Below, piece after piece: positions 26,936 through 35,345 of a DNA stretch of 64,000 bases. The position numbers and the translations under genes are program-made. Position 1 is the stretch's first letter; each line of letters starts with the position of its first letter. The DNA comes from Christensenella minuta (GTDB taxonomy: Bacteria; Bacillota; Clostridia; Christensenellales; Christensenellaceae). Below the pieces are notes generated by a model. That model saw only the letters and a list, made by a program, of their open reading frames with translations. It made no database searches and was not told the DNA's origin. The stretch is from NCBI RefSeq assembly GCF_003628755.1, contig NZ_CP029256.1, positions 205,585 to 269,584 on the forward strand. The letters are read 5' to 3'.

Positions 26936-27228
26936 GAACTTCACCTTCCTTTCGCTGCGTGCCGCAGGGAGCGCCGGGAGAATACTTTGGAAAAGTATTT
27001 GACCCACTATGACACTTTCGTGCTCCGCTCCGAAAGCTGTCATGCGGGCTCTCCGAGGGCCCTGCGGGGCTGTATATCCGAGATAGACGCAAGCAGCAGT
27101 TCGCATATGAACTGCTCACGATATGATTCTATCAGTACAAATATGAACTGTCAATAAAAATATTTCAGAAGTGAACTGTTTATGATATACTGGTCACAGA
27201 TAGTAACAACAAAAAGGAGAAAAAAGTA
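26936..27228. promoter_or_regulatory. Divergent control region of relaxase and XRE regulator, candidate oriT
   Basis: A minus-strand promoter reads TTGACA (27154-27149) and TAGAAT (27131-27126) with 17-bp spacing, pointing at the relaxase. A plus-strand TATACT at 27186-27191 lies before the XRE gene. An 8-bp inverted repeat AGCAGTTC/GAACTGCT spans 27095-27116, and GAACTG recurs at 27145-27150 and 27173-27178, likely regulator sites. Between 27000 and 27085 are GC-rich inverted repeats such as GGGCTCTCCGAGGGCCC that could hold the MobV nick region. Confidence 0.6.
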
Positions 27229-27696
27229 ATGACGACAGGGGAAAAGATACGGAAATACAGACTGGAACGGGGGCTTTCCCAGAAGGAGCTGGGGCTGCGG
27301 GCAGGGATGAGCGAGCCCGCGGTACGCAACTATGAGCTGGGGAACCGTATCCCGTCGGTCAAGCGGTTGGAGGCTTTGGCGGGTGCGCTCGGGGTGAGCC
27401 GGTTCGCCCTGTCTGATCCGGACCTTGACACTTACATCGGGGTGATGCACGCCTTATTTTATTTGGAGGATACCTATGGACTGGAGCCGATTGACCGCAG
27501 CGGAGAGATTGTGCTGAAGTTCCCGATTGAAAATTCCCTTTATGAGGATGTGCGTTCATGGTGCAAAGAGCGGCAGGCGTTTGCGGAGGATAAGATTTCC
27601 CGCGAGGACTATGACGAATGGCGGCATACCTTTCCCAAAATACGGACGGAACGAAACATACGGGCTGTGCGTGAGCTGCAAAAGAAGCAAAAATAG
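27229..27696 (+). CDS. XRE-family transcriptional regulator
   Basis: Residues 1-65 are a Cro/C1-type helix-turn-helix: MTTGEKIRKYRLERGLSQKE then LGLRAGMSEPAVRNYELGNRIPSVKRLEALAGALGV. A ~90-residue C-terminal part of unknown fold follows. It is divergent from the relaxase and the shared intergenic region carries repeated GAACTG motifs, so it probably represses the mobilization genes and itself. ATG follows AAAAAGGAGAAAAAAGTA. Confidence 0.9.
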   Translation: MTTGEKIRKYRLERGLSQKELGLRAGMSEPAVRNYELGNRIPSVKRLEALAGALGVSRFALSDPDLDTYIGVMHALFYLEDTYGLEPIDRSGEIVLKFPIENSLYEDVRSWCKERQAFAEDKISREDYDEWRHTFPKIRTERNIRAVRELQKKQK

Positions 27697-28178
27697 CTTT
27701 GAGCCTTGTTCAGCTGCAAAAAACAACAAAAAAGAGAGGCGCGTGTCCTTTGCAAGCATCGCAAAAGTATATACTTTTGCAGCTTGTTAGGGACTATCGT
27801 CCCTATGACCCTAAGCGGATTAGCCGCTGATATAAACAAATAGTATTTCATATATTTTCGCAATTGATCGTATTGTTTTGTTATATAGGAATAAATAGAG
27901 ATATATAATATTTTAATAACTTTTGATTTTGCATAGTTTAATTGAATCAATAATAAGTCTGCCCAAAATATAAATATGACTTTTTCTATTTTTAATATAT
28001 TTAATATAATTTACGTAAATTGAGCAGCTTTACGTAAATTATGGCAAAATATTTTCAACTGATTGATTTTATTAGGCTAAAAAGATTATGATATATACCA
28101 AAAACAGTTTGTATTGCGGCAGTCTGAATAACAGAAAGCAATCTGAATACCATAAGAAAATTGATTGGGAGATAGATT
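27697..28178. other. Long intergenic region with palindromes and LacI-type operators
   Basis: A perfect 20-bp palindrome, GCAAAAGTATATACTTTTGC, lies at 27761-27780 and a short hairpin AGGGAC/GTCCCT at 27789-27804. The following ~170 bp is very AT-rich. Two operators sit at 28008-28021 and 28029-28038 before the LacI-type gene. No gene is evident here. Confidence 0.6.
28008..28038. promoter_or_regulatory. Paired TTTACGTAAA operators before the LacI-type regulator
   Basis: AATTTACGTAAATT (28008-28021) is a perfect 14-bp palindrome and TTTACGTAAA (28029-28038) a perfect 10-bp palindrome. Their centres are 19 bp apart, about two helical turns. The same motif occurs before the sugar operon. LacI-type repressors bind palindromes with a central CG, so autoregulation is likely. 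Confidence 0.75.
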
Positions 28179-30170
28179 TTGAATATTACAATAAAAGAGA
28201 TTGCAAAAATGACGGGAGTATCGATTGCCACGGTATCCCATGTTATCAACAAGACCCGTTATGTCAGCCCAGAGCTGACGCAAAAAGTAGAAAGGGCCAT
28301 TTATGAAACAGGATATATCAATAAAATACGAAGAAATCAATTCAAATTTGGAAGGCAATCCAGAATGGCATTTGTGCTGCCCACCACAAACAGTACCGTA
28401 TATGCACAGCTTGCAAACACAATGACAGAGCTTCTTGCAAAAGAGGGATATATCCTTTCGACCTATGTTTCCCACGATAATGAAGAGTATGAAAAGCATA
28501 TCCTGATGAATCTGCTTGCGGATAAAAATATTGCCGGCATCTTTTTGTCGCCTACGGTAAATGCGTCGCGGATATACACAAAGGTGAAGCGTTCCGGTAT
28601 TCCTTTTATGTGCGTGGAGCGCAAGACGAAAGACGGCGAAATTCCAGCCATACTGTCTGAAAACGAAGAAGCGATGTTCAGGGGGACCCGCCACTTGATT
28701 CGCAGCGGGCATAAATTGATTGGTATCCTGCTCGAAGACTGCGACTTGATTCACTGCCAGGAGCGTCTTGCGGGATATAGGCGCGCGTTAGAGGAATATA
28801 AAGTCCCATTCGACAAAGGATTGGTTTGCAGAGTGGATCTTTACTGCCAGGAAGAGGAAAACATTTTTGAAAAAGCGCGTTTCAATACGCTCCCTTCTGC
28901 ATTTATCGCGGCGGGAAACACTTTGACCCTAAAACTCCTGAAAAATGCGGACGATTACGGCTTGAAGTGCCCGGACGATATTTCCATTGTCGGCTTTGGC
29001 GATGATGAATGGAGCAGTATTTTTAATCCGTCGCTTACGATTCTCAGGCAGGATACCGCTAGCACCGCAAAGCGTGCGGTGGAGATGATGATGGGATTAT
29101 TGAAAGGAAATTCTGCTGCACAGACAGTGGTTCGCATGCCCGTCGGTTTTACGGTCCGCAAATCCACGCGCGTCATCAATCGGGGGCCGTTTGGGGAAAT
29201 TGCCGTTCCGCCTGAAAACATACTGGTCGATACGGCGGAAGAGGAATATTTAAAAAAGGAACAATTCAAGGTTGCCATCGCGTTCCACTGCACGGATACA
29301 GAATGGTCCCGGCTTCAGGAAACGGGGATCCGCGATACGCTTGCGCGCTATAACGTACAGGTCATTGCGGTGATGGACGCAAATTTTAATGCGCAGCTGC
29401 AGGTAACGCAGCTTGAGGCGCTTCGTATGCAGAAGCCGGATGCGATTATCGGCGTTCCGGTAGATGAAAACATTACGGCGGGCAAATTCAAGGAGCTCTC
29501 CCGCCTGACAAAAATGATTCTTATTGGAAATATACCTCAGGGGATTGACAAGAATGACTATTATAGCTGCGTTTCAGTGAACGAGCGGGAAAACGGACAA
29601 AATGCAGGAAATATATTGGGGGAATATTTCAGGGAAAGAACGGATGTCAAGCTGGGCTTGTTAAATCATGGGCTGCCGTTCCACATGACGCGCCAACGGG
29701 ATAATGCAGCCGAGCAGGTTCTGACGGAAAATTATACCAATTTGCAGATCGTATCGCGCAAAAATTTTTACCAAATTCAAAACGTATATGATACCTGTAT
29801 GCAAATGATGCGGGAACACCCGGAGATTTCCGGGCTTTATGTGTCGTGGGAACGCCCGGCAATGGAGGCGATACGCGCCCTGCGTACGCTTGGAAGGACG
29901 GACGTCGCCATTTCCACGGTGGATTTGGATTTGGAAATCGCATCTTATATGGCCCGCGGGGAAATGGTGCGGGGCATAAGCGCGCAGCGTCCTTACGAGC
30001 AGGGCGAAGCAGCGGCAATGGTTACGATCCAGGCGCTTCTGGGGAAAAAAGGATATAAATTTGTGGGCGTGCAGCCGGTGGTGGTATACCCGCGCGAGTT
30101 GACGCGTTATTGGCGCGAAATCATCAGAAAACCTGCGCCTGAATTTCTGAAACCGCATAAAAACCGTTGA
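28179..30170 (+). CDS. LacI-family regulator with two tandem ligand-binding domains
   Basis: Residues 1-50 are a LacI helix-turn-helix (TIKEIAKMTGVSIATVSHVI). Residues ~60-335 form a normal LacI effector domain, ending in the family's VGFGDDEW...LTILRQD region. Usual LacI proteins stop near 340 residues. This one continues with a second periplasmic-binding-like domain (~350-650) that resembles the operon's substrate-binding protein: IRDTLARYNVQVIAVMDAN against ITDTLESYGIEVIATTDAN, and MVRGISAQRPYEQGEAAA against YVKGISTQDPYQQGVAEA. It probably represses the sugar operon and may sense two ligands. The start is TTG at 28179 after GGGAGATAG. The two-sensor layout is unusual for LacI proteins. Confidence 0.88.
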   Translation: MNITIKEIAKMTGVSIATVSHVINKTRYVSPELTQKVERAIYETGYINKIRRNQFKFGRQSRMAFVLPTTNSTVYAQLANTMTELLAKEGYILSTYVSHDNEEYEKHILMNLLADKNIAGIFLSPTVNASRIYTKVKRSGIPFMCVERKTKDGEIPAILSENEEAMFRGTRHLIRSGHKLIGILLEDCDLIHCQERLAGYRRALEEYKVPFDKGLVCRVDLYCQEEENIFEKARFNTLPSAFIAAGNTLTLKLLKNADDYGLKCPDDISIVGFGDDEWSSIFNPSLTILRQDTASTAKRAVEMMMGLLKGNSAAQTVVRMPVGFTVRKSTRVINRGPFGEIAVPPENILVDTAEEEYLKKEQFKVAIAFHCTDTEWSRLQETGIRDTLARYNVQVIAVMDANFNAQLQVTQLEALRMQKPDAIIGVPVDENITAGKFKELSRLTKMILIGNIPQGIDKNDYYSCVSVNERENGQNAGNILGEYFRERTDVKLGLLNHGLPFHMTRQRDNAAEQVLTENYTNLQIVSRKNFYQIQNVYDTCMQMMREHPEISGLYVSWERPAMEAIRALRTLGRTDVAISTVDLDLEIASYMARGEMVRGISAQRPYEQGEAAAMVTIQALLGKKGYKFVGVQPVVVYPRELTRYWREIIRKPAPEFLKPHKNR

Positions 30171-30171
30171 A

Positions 30172-30181
30172 TTTACGTAAA
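30172..30181. promoter_or_regulatory. TTTACGTAAA operator at the regulator gene's 3' end
   Basis: A perfect TTTACGTAAA palindrome follows the regulator's stop codon directly. It lies about 90 bp upstream of a second site near the operon's probable promoter, a spacing that would allow looping. Confidence 0.65.
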
Positions 30182-30262
30182 AAAGGCATAAAAACAGCAT
30201 TTTCTTTGAAAAAAAGTTAAAACGGACAAATTTTCTTTCTTCCTTTTCTTGCTGTGCTATAG

Positions 30263-30272
30263 TATACGTAAA
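30263..30272. promoter_or_regulatory. Operator-like site near the sugar operon promoter
   Basis: TATACGTAAA differs from the TTTACGTAAA consensus at one base and overlaps the likely -10 area (CTATAGTATACG). A bound repressor here would block transcription. A leader hairpin, ACGGAAAA/TTTTCCGT at 30322-30344, lies between this site and the first gene. Confidence 0.55.
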
Positions 30273-30401
30273 CAAGGGAAAAGCACAAAGATAAAACAAC
30301 AAACGATGTACCCGTGTGGAAACGGAAAAAGCAGGATTTTCCGTGGCTCTGTTAATTTACGCTTTTTTAGCGCAATCGAAAAAAAGAAAAGGAGAAAGCT
30401 T

Positions 30402-31217
30402 ATGAAAATCACTTACTCGACAAATGCATGGGGGCCGGTCTTGGCGCATTGGGCCGCGCCAAATTGCGTAAACGCCGCATATTACAGGTGCGGCGGCAAA
30501 CTCGAACAGGCGCTGGCGGATATCGCGGAAGCGGGATTTGAATCGGTGGAGATATTTGACGGAGAGTTGCTGGAGTTCGAGGGACGCAGCGGGATCCTGG
30601 AAAAAATGCTGGAAAAGTACGGTCTTACGCTAAAGGGCGTATACATTGCCTGCAATTTCATTTACGACGAGATATTGCCGGAAGAGCTGGACCGTGTCCG
30701 CCGCGCCGCGCAGTTTGCGAAAAACCTTGGGGCAACGGAGATCGCCCTTGGGGGCGGCGCGATCCGGTTCGACGGGATCAGGGAATCGGATTACGTAAAA
30801 TTGGGCGAAGCGCTTGACCGGGTCTGCGACCTTGCGGACAAGCTGGAAATGCGGGCGAGCTTTCACCCTCATATGGGGTCGCTGGTAGAATCCCCGGTCC
30901 AGCTGGACAAGGTCATGCCGCATACGCGTATCCGGCTGTGCCCCGACCTTGCCCATGTAAAAAAGGGCGGCGGGGATCCGCTTAAGGTCGTAAAAAAATA
31001 TCTTGACCGGATCGATTACATCCACCTGAAGGACATTATGGACGACGGTATGTTTTGCCCCCTTGGCATCGGGATACTCGATATAGACGCAATCGTGGAG
31101 GCGCTCAAAAAAGCGCCGCACAAGATCGAGATCGCGATTGAATGCGACGGCTGGACGGGCGATCCGGCAGAGGGGGCGCGGATCACGTCACATTATTTGA
31201 AGAAACAGGGATTTTAA
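30402..31217 (+). CDS. Sugar phosphate isomerase/epimerase (AP-endonuclease-2 TIM barrel)
   Basis: The 271-residue protein has the xylose-isomerase-like TIM-barrel pattern. ADIAEAGFESVEIFDGELLE is strand 2 with the first acid, then come TEIALGGGAIRFDG, RASFHPHMGSLV with the metal histidines, LCPDLAHVKKGGGDP with metal Asp and His, and IDYIHLKDI. A late IAIECDGW supplies the last acid. Members isomerize or epimerize sugars, inosose or keto-sugars. The ATG at 30402 has AGGAGA upstream; the longer frame from 30249 lacks a ribosome site. It heads the operon under the TTTACGTAAA sites. Confidence 0.88.
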   Translation: MKITYSTNAWGPVLAHWAAPNCVNAAYYRCGGKLEQALADIAEAGFESVEIFDGELLEFEGRSGILEKMLEKYGLTLKGVYIACNFIYDEILPEELDRVRRAAQFAKNLGATEIALGGGAIRFDGIRESDYVKLGEALDRVCDLADKLEMRASFHPHMGSLVESPVQLDKVMPHTRIRLCPDLAHVKKGGGDPLKVVKKYLDRIDYIHLKDIMDDGMFCPLGIGILDIDAIVEALKKAPHKIEIAIECDGWTGDPAEGARITSHYLKKQGF

Positions 31218-31243
31218 GAAACAAAAATTGAAAGGAGAAACAA

Positions 31244-32401
31244 ATGAAGACTTATCAGGTAGGTTTGATCGGCGCGGGATTTATGGCAAAAGCACATTCC
31301 ATTGCATACGACGGGATGCCGATGTTTTTTTGGCCGGCGCCGGGGATGGCGGTCAAAAAGACCATTGCCGATTTGACGGAGGAATGCGCGAAGGACGCGG
31401 CGCAACGGCTGGGATTCCGGCAGGGGACGGCGAATTGGCGCGACATTGTGGACGATCCCGAGATCGATATCGTTGATATCTGTACGCCAAACGACGCGCA
31501 CTACGAAATCGCTGTGGCGGCGGCAGAAGCCGGGAAGCATATCCTGTGCGAAAAGCCGATCTCAAGAACGCTCGAGGAAGCCGAAAAGATGCGCGACGCC
31601 GTTAGGAAAGCCGGCGTAATCAATATGCTTGCGTTCAATTACAGGCGGACGCCCGCAGTACAGCTTGCAAAAAAATTAATTGACGAAGGGGCGATCGGGA
31701 CGATCCTGGATTTCCGCGGGACCTATTTGCAGGATTGGTCGGCCGATCCGGATTCCCCACTTTCCTGGAGGTTCCAGAAAAAGGTTTGTGGCTCGGGCGC
31801 GCTTGGAGATATCGGGACGCATGTGGTCGATATGGCGCGGTTCCTCATCGGAGACTTCGACGAGGTAAACGCGCGTGTCGCAACGTATATAAACGAACGG
31901 CCGCTGCAAACCGGTTCCGCGGACAGCCTTGGGAATGTGAAAGGCGGCAGCGGGCCGAAAGGAAAGGTTGACGTGGACGACCAGTGCTGCTTTATGATTA
32001 ATTTCAAAAGCGGCGCGTTCGGCACGATAGAGGCGACGAGGAATGCGTGGGGCCGCAATAACTTCATTACGCTTGAGATCCACGGGACGGAAGGCTCCAT
32101 CTATTTCAATTACGAACGCAGGGATGAACTGCAGGTCTGCTTTGCAAGCGACGGGGGAGACCGCCGGGGCTTCCGTACGATTTACACCGGCCCGGCCCAC
32201 CCTTATGGAGAAGGCCTGTGGCCGATCCCGGCGCTGGGAATCGGATATACGGAGACCAAGATCGTCGAGTGCTACGATTTCATCAAGGCGATTGCGGAAA
32301 ACAAACAGGCCTCGCCTAATTTTGAAGACGGCTACCAGATCGAGAGGATCAGCGACGCCGTCCTGAGGTCGGGCGCGAGCCGCGCATGGGAAAAGGTTTG
32401 A
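31244..32401 (+). CDS. Gfo/Idh/MocA-family NAD(P)-dependent sugar dehydrogenase
   Basis: The Rossmann motif is GLIGAGFMAKAHS (residues 8-20). The catalytic lysine lies in CEKPISRTLEEAE (about 106-118), and FNYRRTPAVQLAKKLI is another family marker. DIGTHVVDMARFLIGD carries the conserved substrate-binding Asp/His. The length of 385 is usual. Members oxidise sugar, inositol or glycoside hydroxyls to ketones. With the upstream TIM-barrel enzyme it suggests an oxidation and isomerization route of the kind used for inositols or 3-keto-glycosides. The exact sugar is not resolved. Confidence 0.9.
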   Translation: MKTYQVGLIGAGFMAKAHSIAYDGMPMFFWPAPGMAVKKTIADLTEECAKDAAQRLGFRQGTANWRDIVDDPEIDIVDICTPNDAHYEIAVAAAEAGKHILCEKPISRTLEEAEKMRDAVRKAGVINMLAFNYRRTPAVQLAKKLIDEGAIGTILDFRGTYLQDWSADPDSPLSWRFQKKVCGSGALGDIGTHVVDMARFLIGDFDEVNARVATYINERPLQTGSADSLGNVKGGSGPKGKVDVDDQCCFMINFKSGAFGTIEATRNAWGRNNFITLEIHGTEGSIYFNYERRDELQVCFASDGGDRRGFRTIYTGPAHPYGEGLWPIPALGIGYTETKIVECYDFIKAIAENKQASPNFEDGYQIERISDAVLRSGASRAWEKV

Positions 32402-32454
32402 GCGAAACAGGTTTTGGAAACATCCAATATCAAGAGAAAACAAGGAGGAAAGAA

Positions 32455-33762
32455 ATGAAAAAATTAGTGGCGATCATTGTAGTGATTGCGATGGCTGCGG
32501 CTGCTTTTACAGCCTGCGCCGAAACGACGGCTCCTGAAAGCTCCGCGGATACGTCTGTGGGGCAGGCAACGCAGGAAGCGACAGAGCCGACCGCCGAAGG
32601 AAGCCAAGCGGCGCCCGCCGAGGGCGGCGTAACGGAGCGCCTGAATGCAATGGCGGCGGAGTATGGATGGCAGCAGCCCTTCTGGTATGAGGAGCCCAGT
32701 GAAAATACGCTTAAAATGGCGGAATCGGCGCTTGACGGATCGGTTCTCAATTTTGGGCCGAATGGAGAGGAAGCGGTTCTGGGAAGCGATTTCGCTGCGG
32801 CCGTGACAGAGGATCAGAAAAATCAGATCGAAGCCCTCGACGGAATGACGGCGGCGCTGTGCATGCGGTGGACGGGCAGCTTCTGGCCGAACCAGCAGGT
32901 TGCGGGCATTACCGACACGCTCGAATCCTATGGGATCGAGGTGATTGCAACGACGGATGCGAATTCGGACGACGTGACGCAGATCTCCAATATTGAAGCG
33001 GCGATCGCGATGGAACCGGATCTTCTCTTTATCCATCCGACGAATGAAGCTACCCTCACGGATGTGTGCAAAAAGGCAGTGGACGCCGGAATCAAAATCG
33101 TGTTTATGGATCAGGCGGTAGACGGACTTGAAGCGGGCACGGACTACGTTACTACGGTTACGTGCGACAATCTTCTGAATGGTATGCGGCATGCCGACAT
33201 CGTTGCGCAGTCGCTGGAAGGCAAAGCGGAAAAAAATGTCGGGATATTATACTACGCGCCGCAGTTTACCGCCACAAATGACCGGTATGAAGGGTTTGTA
33301 ACGAGGATGGCGGCAAAATATCCGGACGTCAACATCGTGGCCATCGCGCCGTTCGAGGACGCGCTGGATACGGAAGCGTCCGCGGCTGCGCTGCTCACGG
33401 CGCATCCGGAGATCAACGCGATCTATACGGAGTGGGACGAGCCGGCAATCGGCATTATCTCAGCGGCACGCGCGGCAGGGCTTTCATCGGAGGATCTGGC
33501 AATCGGTACGGACCTCATGAGCGACGAGGTCGTGCTGGACCTGGCGCAGGGCGGATATGTAAAGGGGATCAGCACGCAGGATCCTTACCAGCAGGGAGTC
33601 GCCGAAGCGACGGCGGGCGTGCTTGCCCTGATCGGCGCGGACGTACCGGTATTTATCGAAGTCGTACCGACCATCGTTACGCGCGACAATCTTGCGGATA
33701 CTTATGAAGCGGTATGCGGCGAACCCTTGTTTGCGGAGGCTGCCGAAGCGCTGAAGCAGTAA
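32455..33762 (+). CDS. Sugar ABC importer substrate-binding lipoprotein (RbsB-like)
   Basis: The signal MKKLVAIIVVIAMAAAAFTAC has its lipobox cysteine at residue 21. A Thr/Ala/Glu-rich linker follows, then a periplasmic-binding fold of the ribose type (about 105-430): NIEAAIAMEPDLLFIHPTNE, IKIVFMDQAVDG, and GYVKGISTQDPYQQGVAEAT near the end. Its folded part is recognisably similar to the second ligand-binding domain of the LacI-type regulator at 28179. ATG at 32455 has AAGGAGGAAAGAA. A hairpin without T-run (33794-33825) separates it from the ATPase. Confidence 0.9.
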   Translation: MKKLVAIIVVIAMAAAAFTACAETTAPESSADTSVGQATQEATEPTAEGSQAAPAEGGVTERLNAMAAEYGWQQPFWYEEPSENTLKMAESALDGSVLNFGPNGEEAVLGSDFAAAVTEDQKNQIEALDGMTAALCMRWTGSFWPNQQVAGITDTLESYGIEVIATTDANSDDVTQISNIEAAIAMEPDLLFIHPTNEATLTDVCKKAVDAGIKIVFMDQAVDGLEAGTDYVTTVTCDNLLNGMRHADIVAQSLEGKAEKNVGILYYAPQFTATNDRYEGFVTRMAAKYPDVNIVAIAPFEDALDTEASAAALLTAHPEINAIYTEWDEPAIGIISAARAAGLSSEDLAIGTDLMSDEVVLDLAQGGYVKGISTQDPYQQGVAEATAGVLALIGADVPVFIEVVPTIVTRDNLADTYEAVCGEPLFAEAAEALKQ

Positions 33763-33793
33763 ACTGAAAATATGTAAAAAATCCGAATGGGAC

Positions 33794-33825
33794 AAGGCGG
33801 AACAGGACCTTTCCGGTTCCGCCTT
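33794..33825 (+). promoter_or_regulatory. Intergenic hairpin after the binding-protein gene
   Basis: AAGGCGGAAC (33794-33803) pairs perfectly with GTTCCGCCTT (33816-33825), loop 12 nt. There is no T-run, so it likely protects the upstream message from decay or slows transcription, not a full terminator. Confidence 0.6.
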
Positions 33826-33851
33826 ACAGCCCATTTTACAGGGTGGCAAAG

Positions 33852-35345
33852 ATGAATGAAAACGTTTTGGAAATGCACAATATCGAAAAACAATTCAACG
33901 GCGTTCCTGTCCTGAAAAAAATGAATTTTTCCCTGAAAAAGGGTGAAGTCCACGCCCTGCTCGGAGGCAACGGCGCCGGAAAATCTACGCTGATGAAGAT
34001 ATTGAACGGCGTGTATACAAAGGACGCGGGGCAAATACGGATCGATGGGCAGGAGGCCGACCTGCACAGTGTGGAGGATGCGCACAAAAAGGGCATCGCG
34101 ATGATCTACCAGGAGTTCAGCCTGCTGCCCGCCATGAGCGTCGCGGAAAATATTTACATTACGCGCGAGTGGAAAAAGGGCGGATTGATCGATGATAGAA
34201 AAAACATGAAGAAAGCTGAGGAACTGCTGAAATGGCTGGAAATTGACAATATCGATCCCCGGGTTGCGGTCGAGTCGCTGGACGTCGGCTATTGGCAGAT
34301 GGTCGAAATCGCAAAGGCGCTGTCTCAGGATGCAAAAATATTGGTTATGGACGAACCTACGTCTTCTTTGTCGAAGACGGAAACGAAGGCGCTGTTTAAG
34401 GTGATCCGCCAGCTCAAGGAAAAGGGGATCTCCATCATATATATTTCACACAGGATGGCTGAGGTTTTTGAAATTTGCGACAGGGTGACGATCCTGCGCG
34501 ACGGCGTCAACGTTGCAACGGTCGAAAGCAGAGATACTACAATGGAAGAAATCATCGATAAGATGCTCGATGCAGCGGCCAAAACCTCCTTTGAGCGTGT
34601 GGAAAGGAATTTTGAACAGTCCGGCGATCCCGTGCTGCGCGTAAGGGATTTTGCGTATGGCAATAAGCTCGCGGACGTCTCGTTTGACCTATACCCGGGA
34701 GAAATACTGGGACTTGCCGGATTGATGGGGAGCGGAAGGACGGAGCTTGTCGAATCCATCTTCGGCATCAGAAGAAATTGGACGGGAGACGTTGCCATGC
34801 GGGGTGAACCCATCAAAAGCAAAAAAGACGCGATGAATAAAGGAATCGCACTCGTTCCCGAAGACCGCAGGCAGGAAGGGCTGATTCTGCAGCACAGCAT
34901 CAAAAGCAATTTTATGCTTCCAAGCGTCCGGCAGATGAGAAAAGGTTTTTTGATCGACGATAAAAAAGGGGCGGATATTTCCCGGGAATATATTGAGAAG
35001 CTGTCGATCAAGGCGGATAGCATCAAGCAGATGGCCATGCTGCTTTCCGGCGGCAACCAGCAGAAAATTGTCCTGGGCAAATGGCTTGCGCGCGGCCCCA
35101 GGGTTTTGATTCTCGACGAGCCGACCATTGGCGTCGACGTCGCGGCCAAAGCCGAAATCCTGCGTATCATAAGGCAGCTTGCCGACGAGGGTGTTGCGGT
35201 ACTGATGATCTCGTCGGAATTGAGTGAGCTGGTGGCGGCATGCGACCGGATCCTGGTCCTGTACAACCGGACGGTCAATAAAGAACTGTCCGGGCGAGAA
35301 ATTGAATCGGAGGAGGTGCTTCATCATGCAATCCAAGGTCTCTAG
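33852..35345 (+). CDS. Sugar ABC importer ATPase with two nucleotide-binding domains (RbsA/XylG-like)
   Basis: The first half has Walker A GGNGAGKST (about 36-44), a signature-like DVGYWQMVEIAKAL and Walker B ILVMDEPTSSL. The second half has LAGLMGSGRTEL as the degenerate second P-loop, a full signature LLSGGNQQKIVLGKWLA and Walker B VLILDEPTIGVDV. This is the layout of ribose/xylose/galactose importers. ATG at 33852 is chosen over GTG 33843 for its AGGGTGG site. Its last 20 bp overlap the permease start. Confidence 0.93.
   Translation: MNENVLEMHNIEKQFNGVPVLKKMNFSLKKGEVHALLGGNGAGKSTLMKILNGVYTKDAGQIRIDGQEADLHSVEDAHKKGIAMIYQEFSLLPAMSVAENIYITREWKKGGLIDDRKNMKKAEELLKWLEIDNIDPRVAVESLDVGYWQMVEIAKALSQDAKILVMDEPTSSLSKTETKALFKVIRQLKEKGISIIYISHRMAEVFEICDRVTILRDGVNVATVESRDTTMEEIIDKMLDAAAKTSFERVERNFEQSGDPVLRVRDFAYGNKLADVSFDLYPGEILGLAGLMGSGRTELVESIFGIRRNWTGDVAMRGEPIKSKKDAMNKGIALVPEDRRQEGLILQHSIKSNFMLPSVRQMRKGFLIDDKKGADISREYIEKLSIKADSIKQMAMLLSGGNQQKIVLGKWLARGPRVLILDEPTIGVDVAAKAEILRIIRQLADEGVAVLMISSELSELVAACDRILVLYNRTVNKELSGREIESEEVLHHAIQGL

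Noticed and set aside
26198-27157. 319-residue plus-strand ORF opposite the relaxase
   Set aside because: It is antisense to a well-supported MobV gene and continues through its promoter region.
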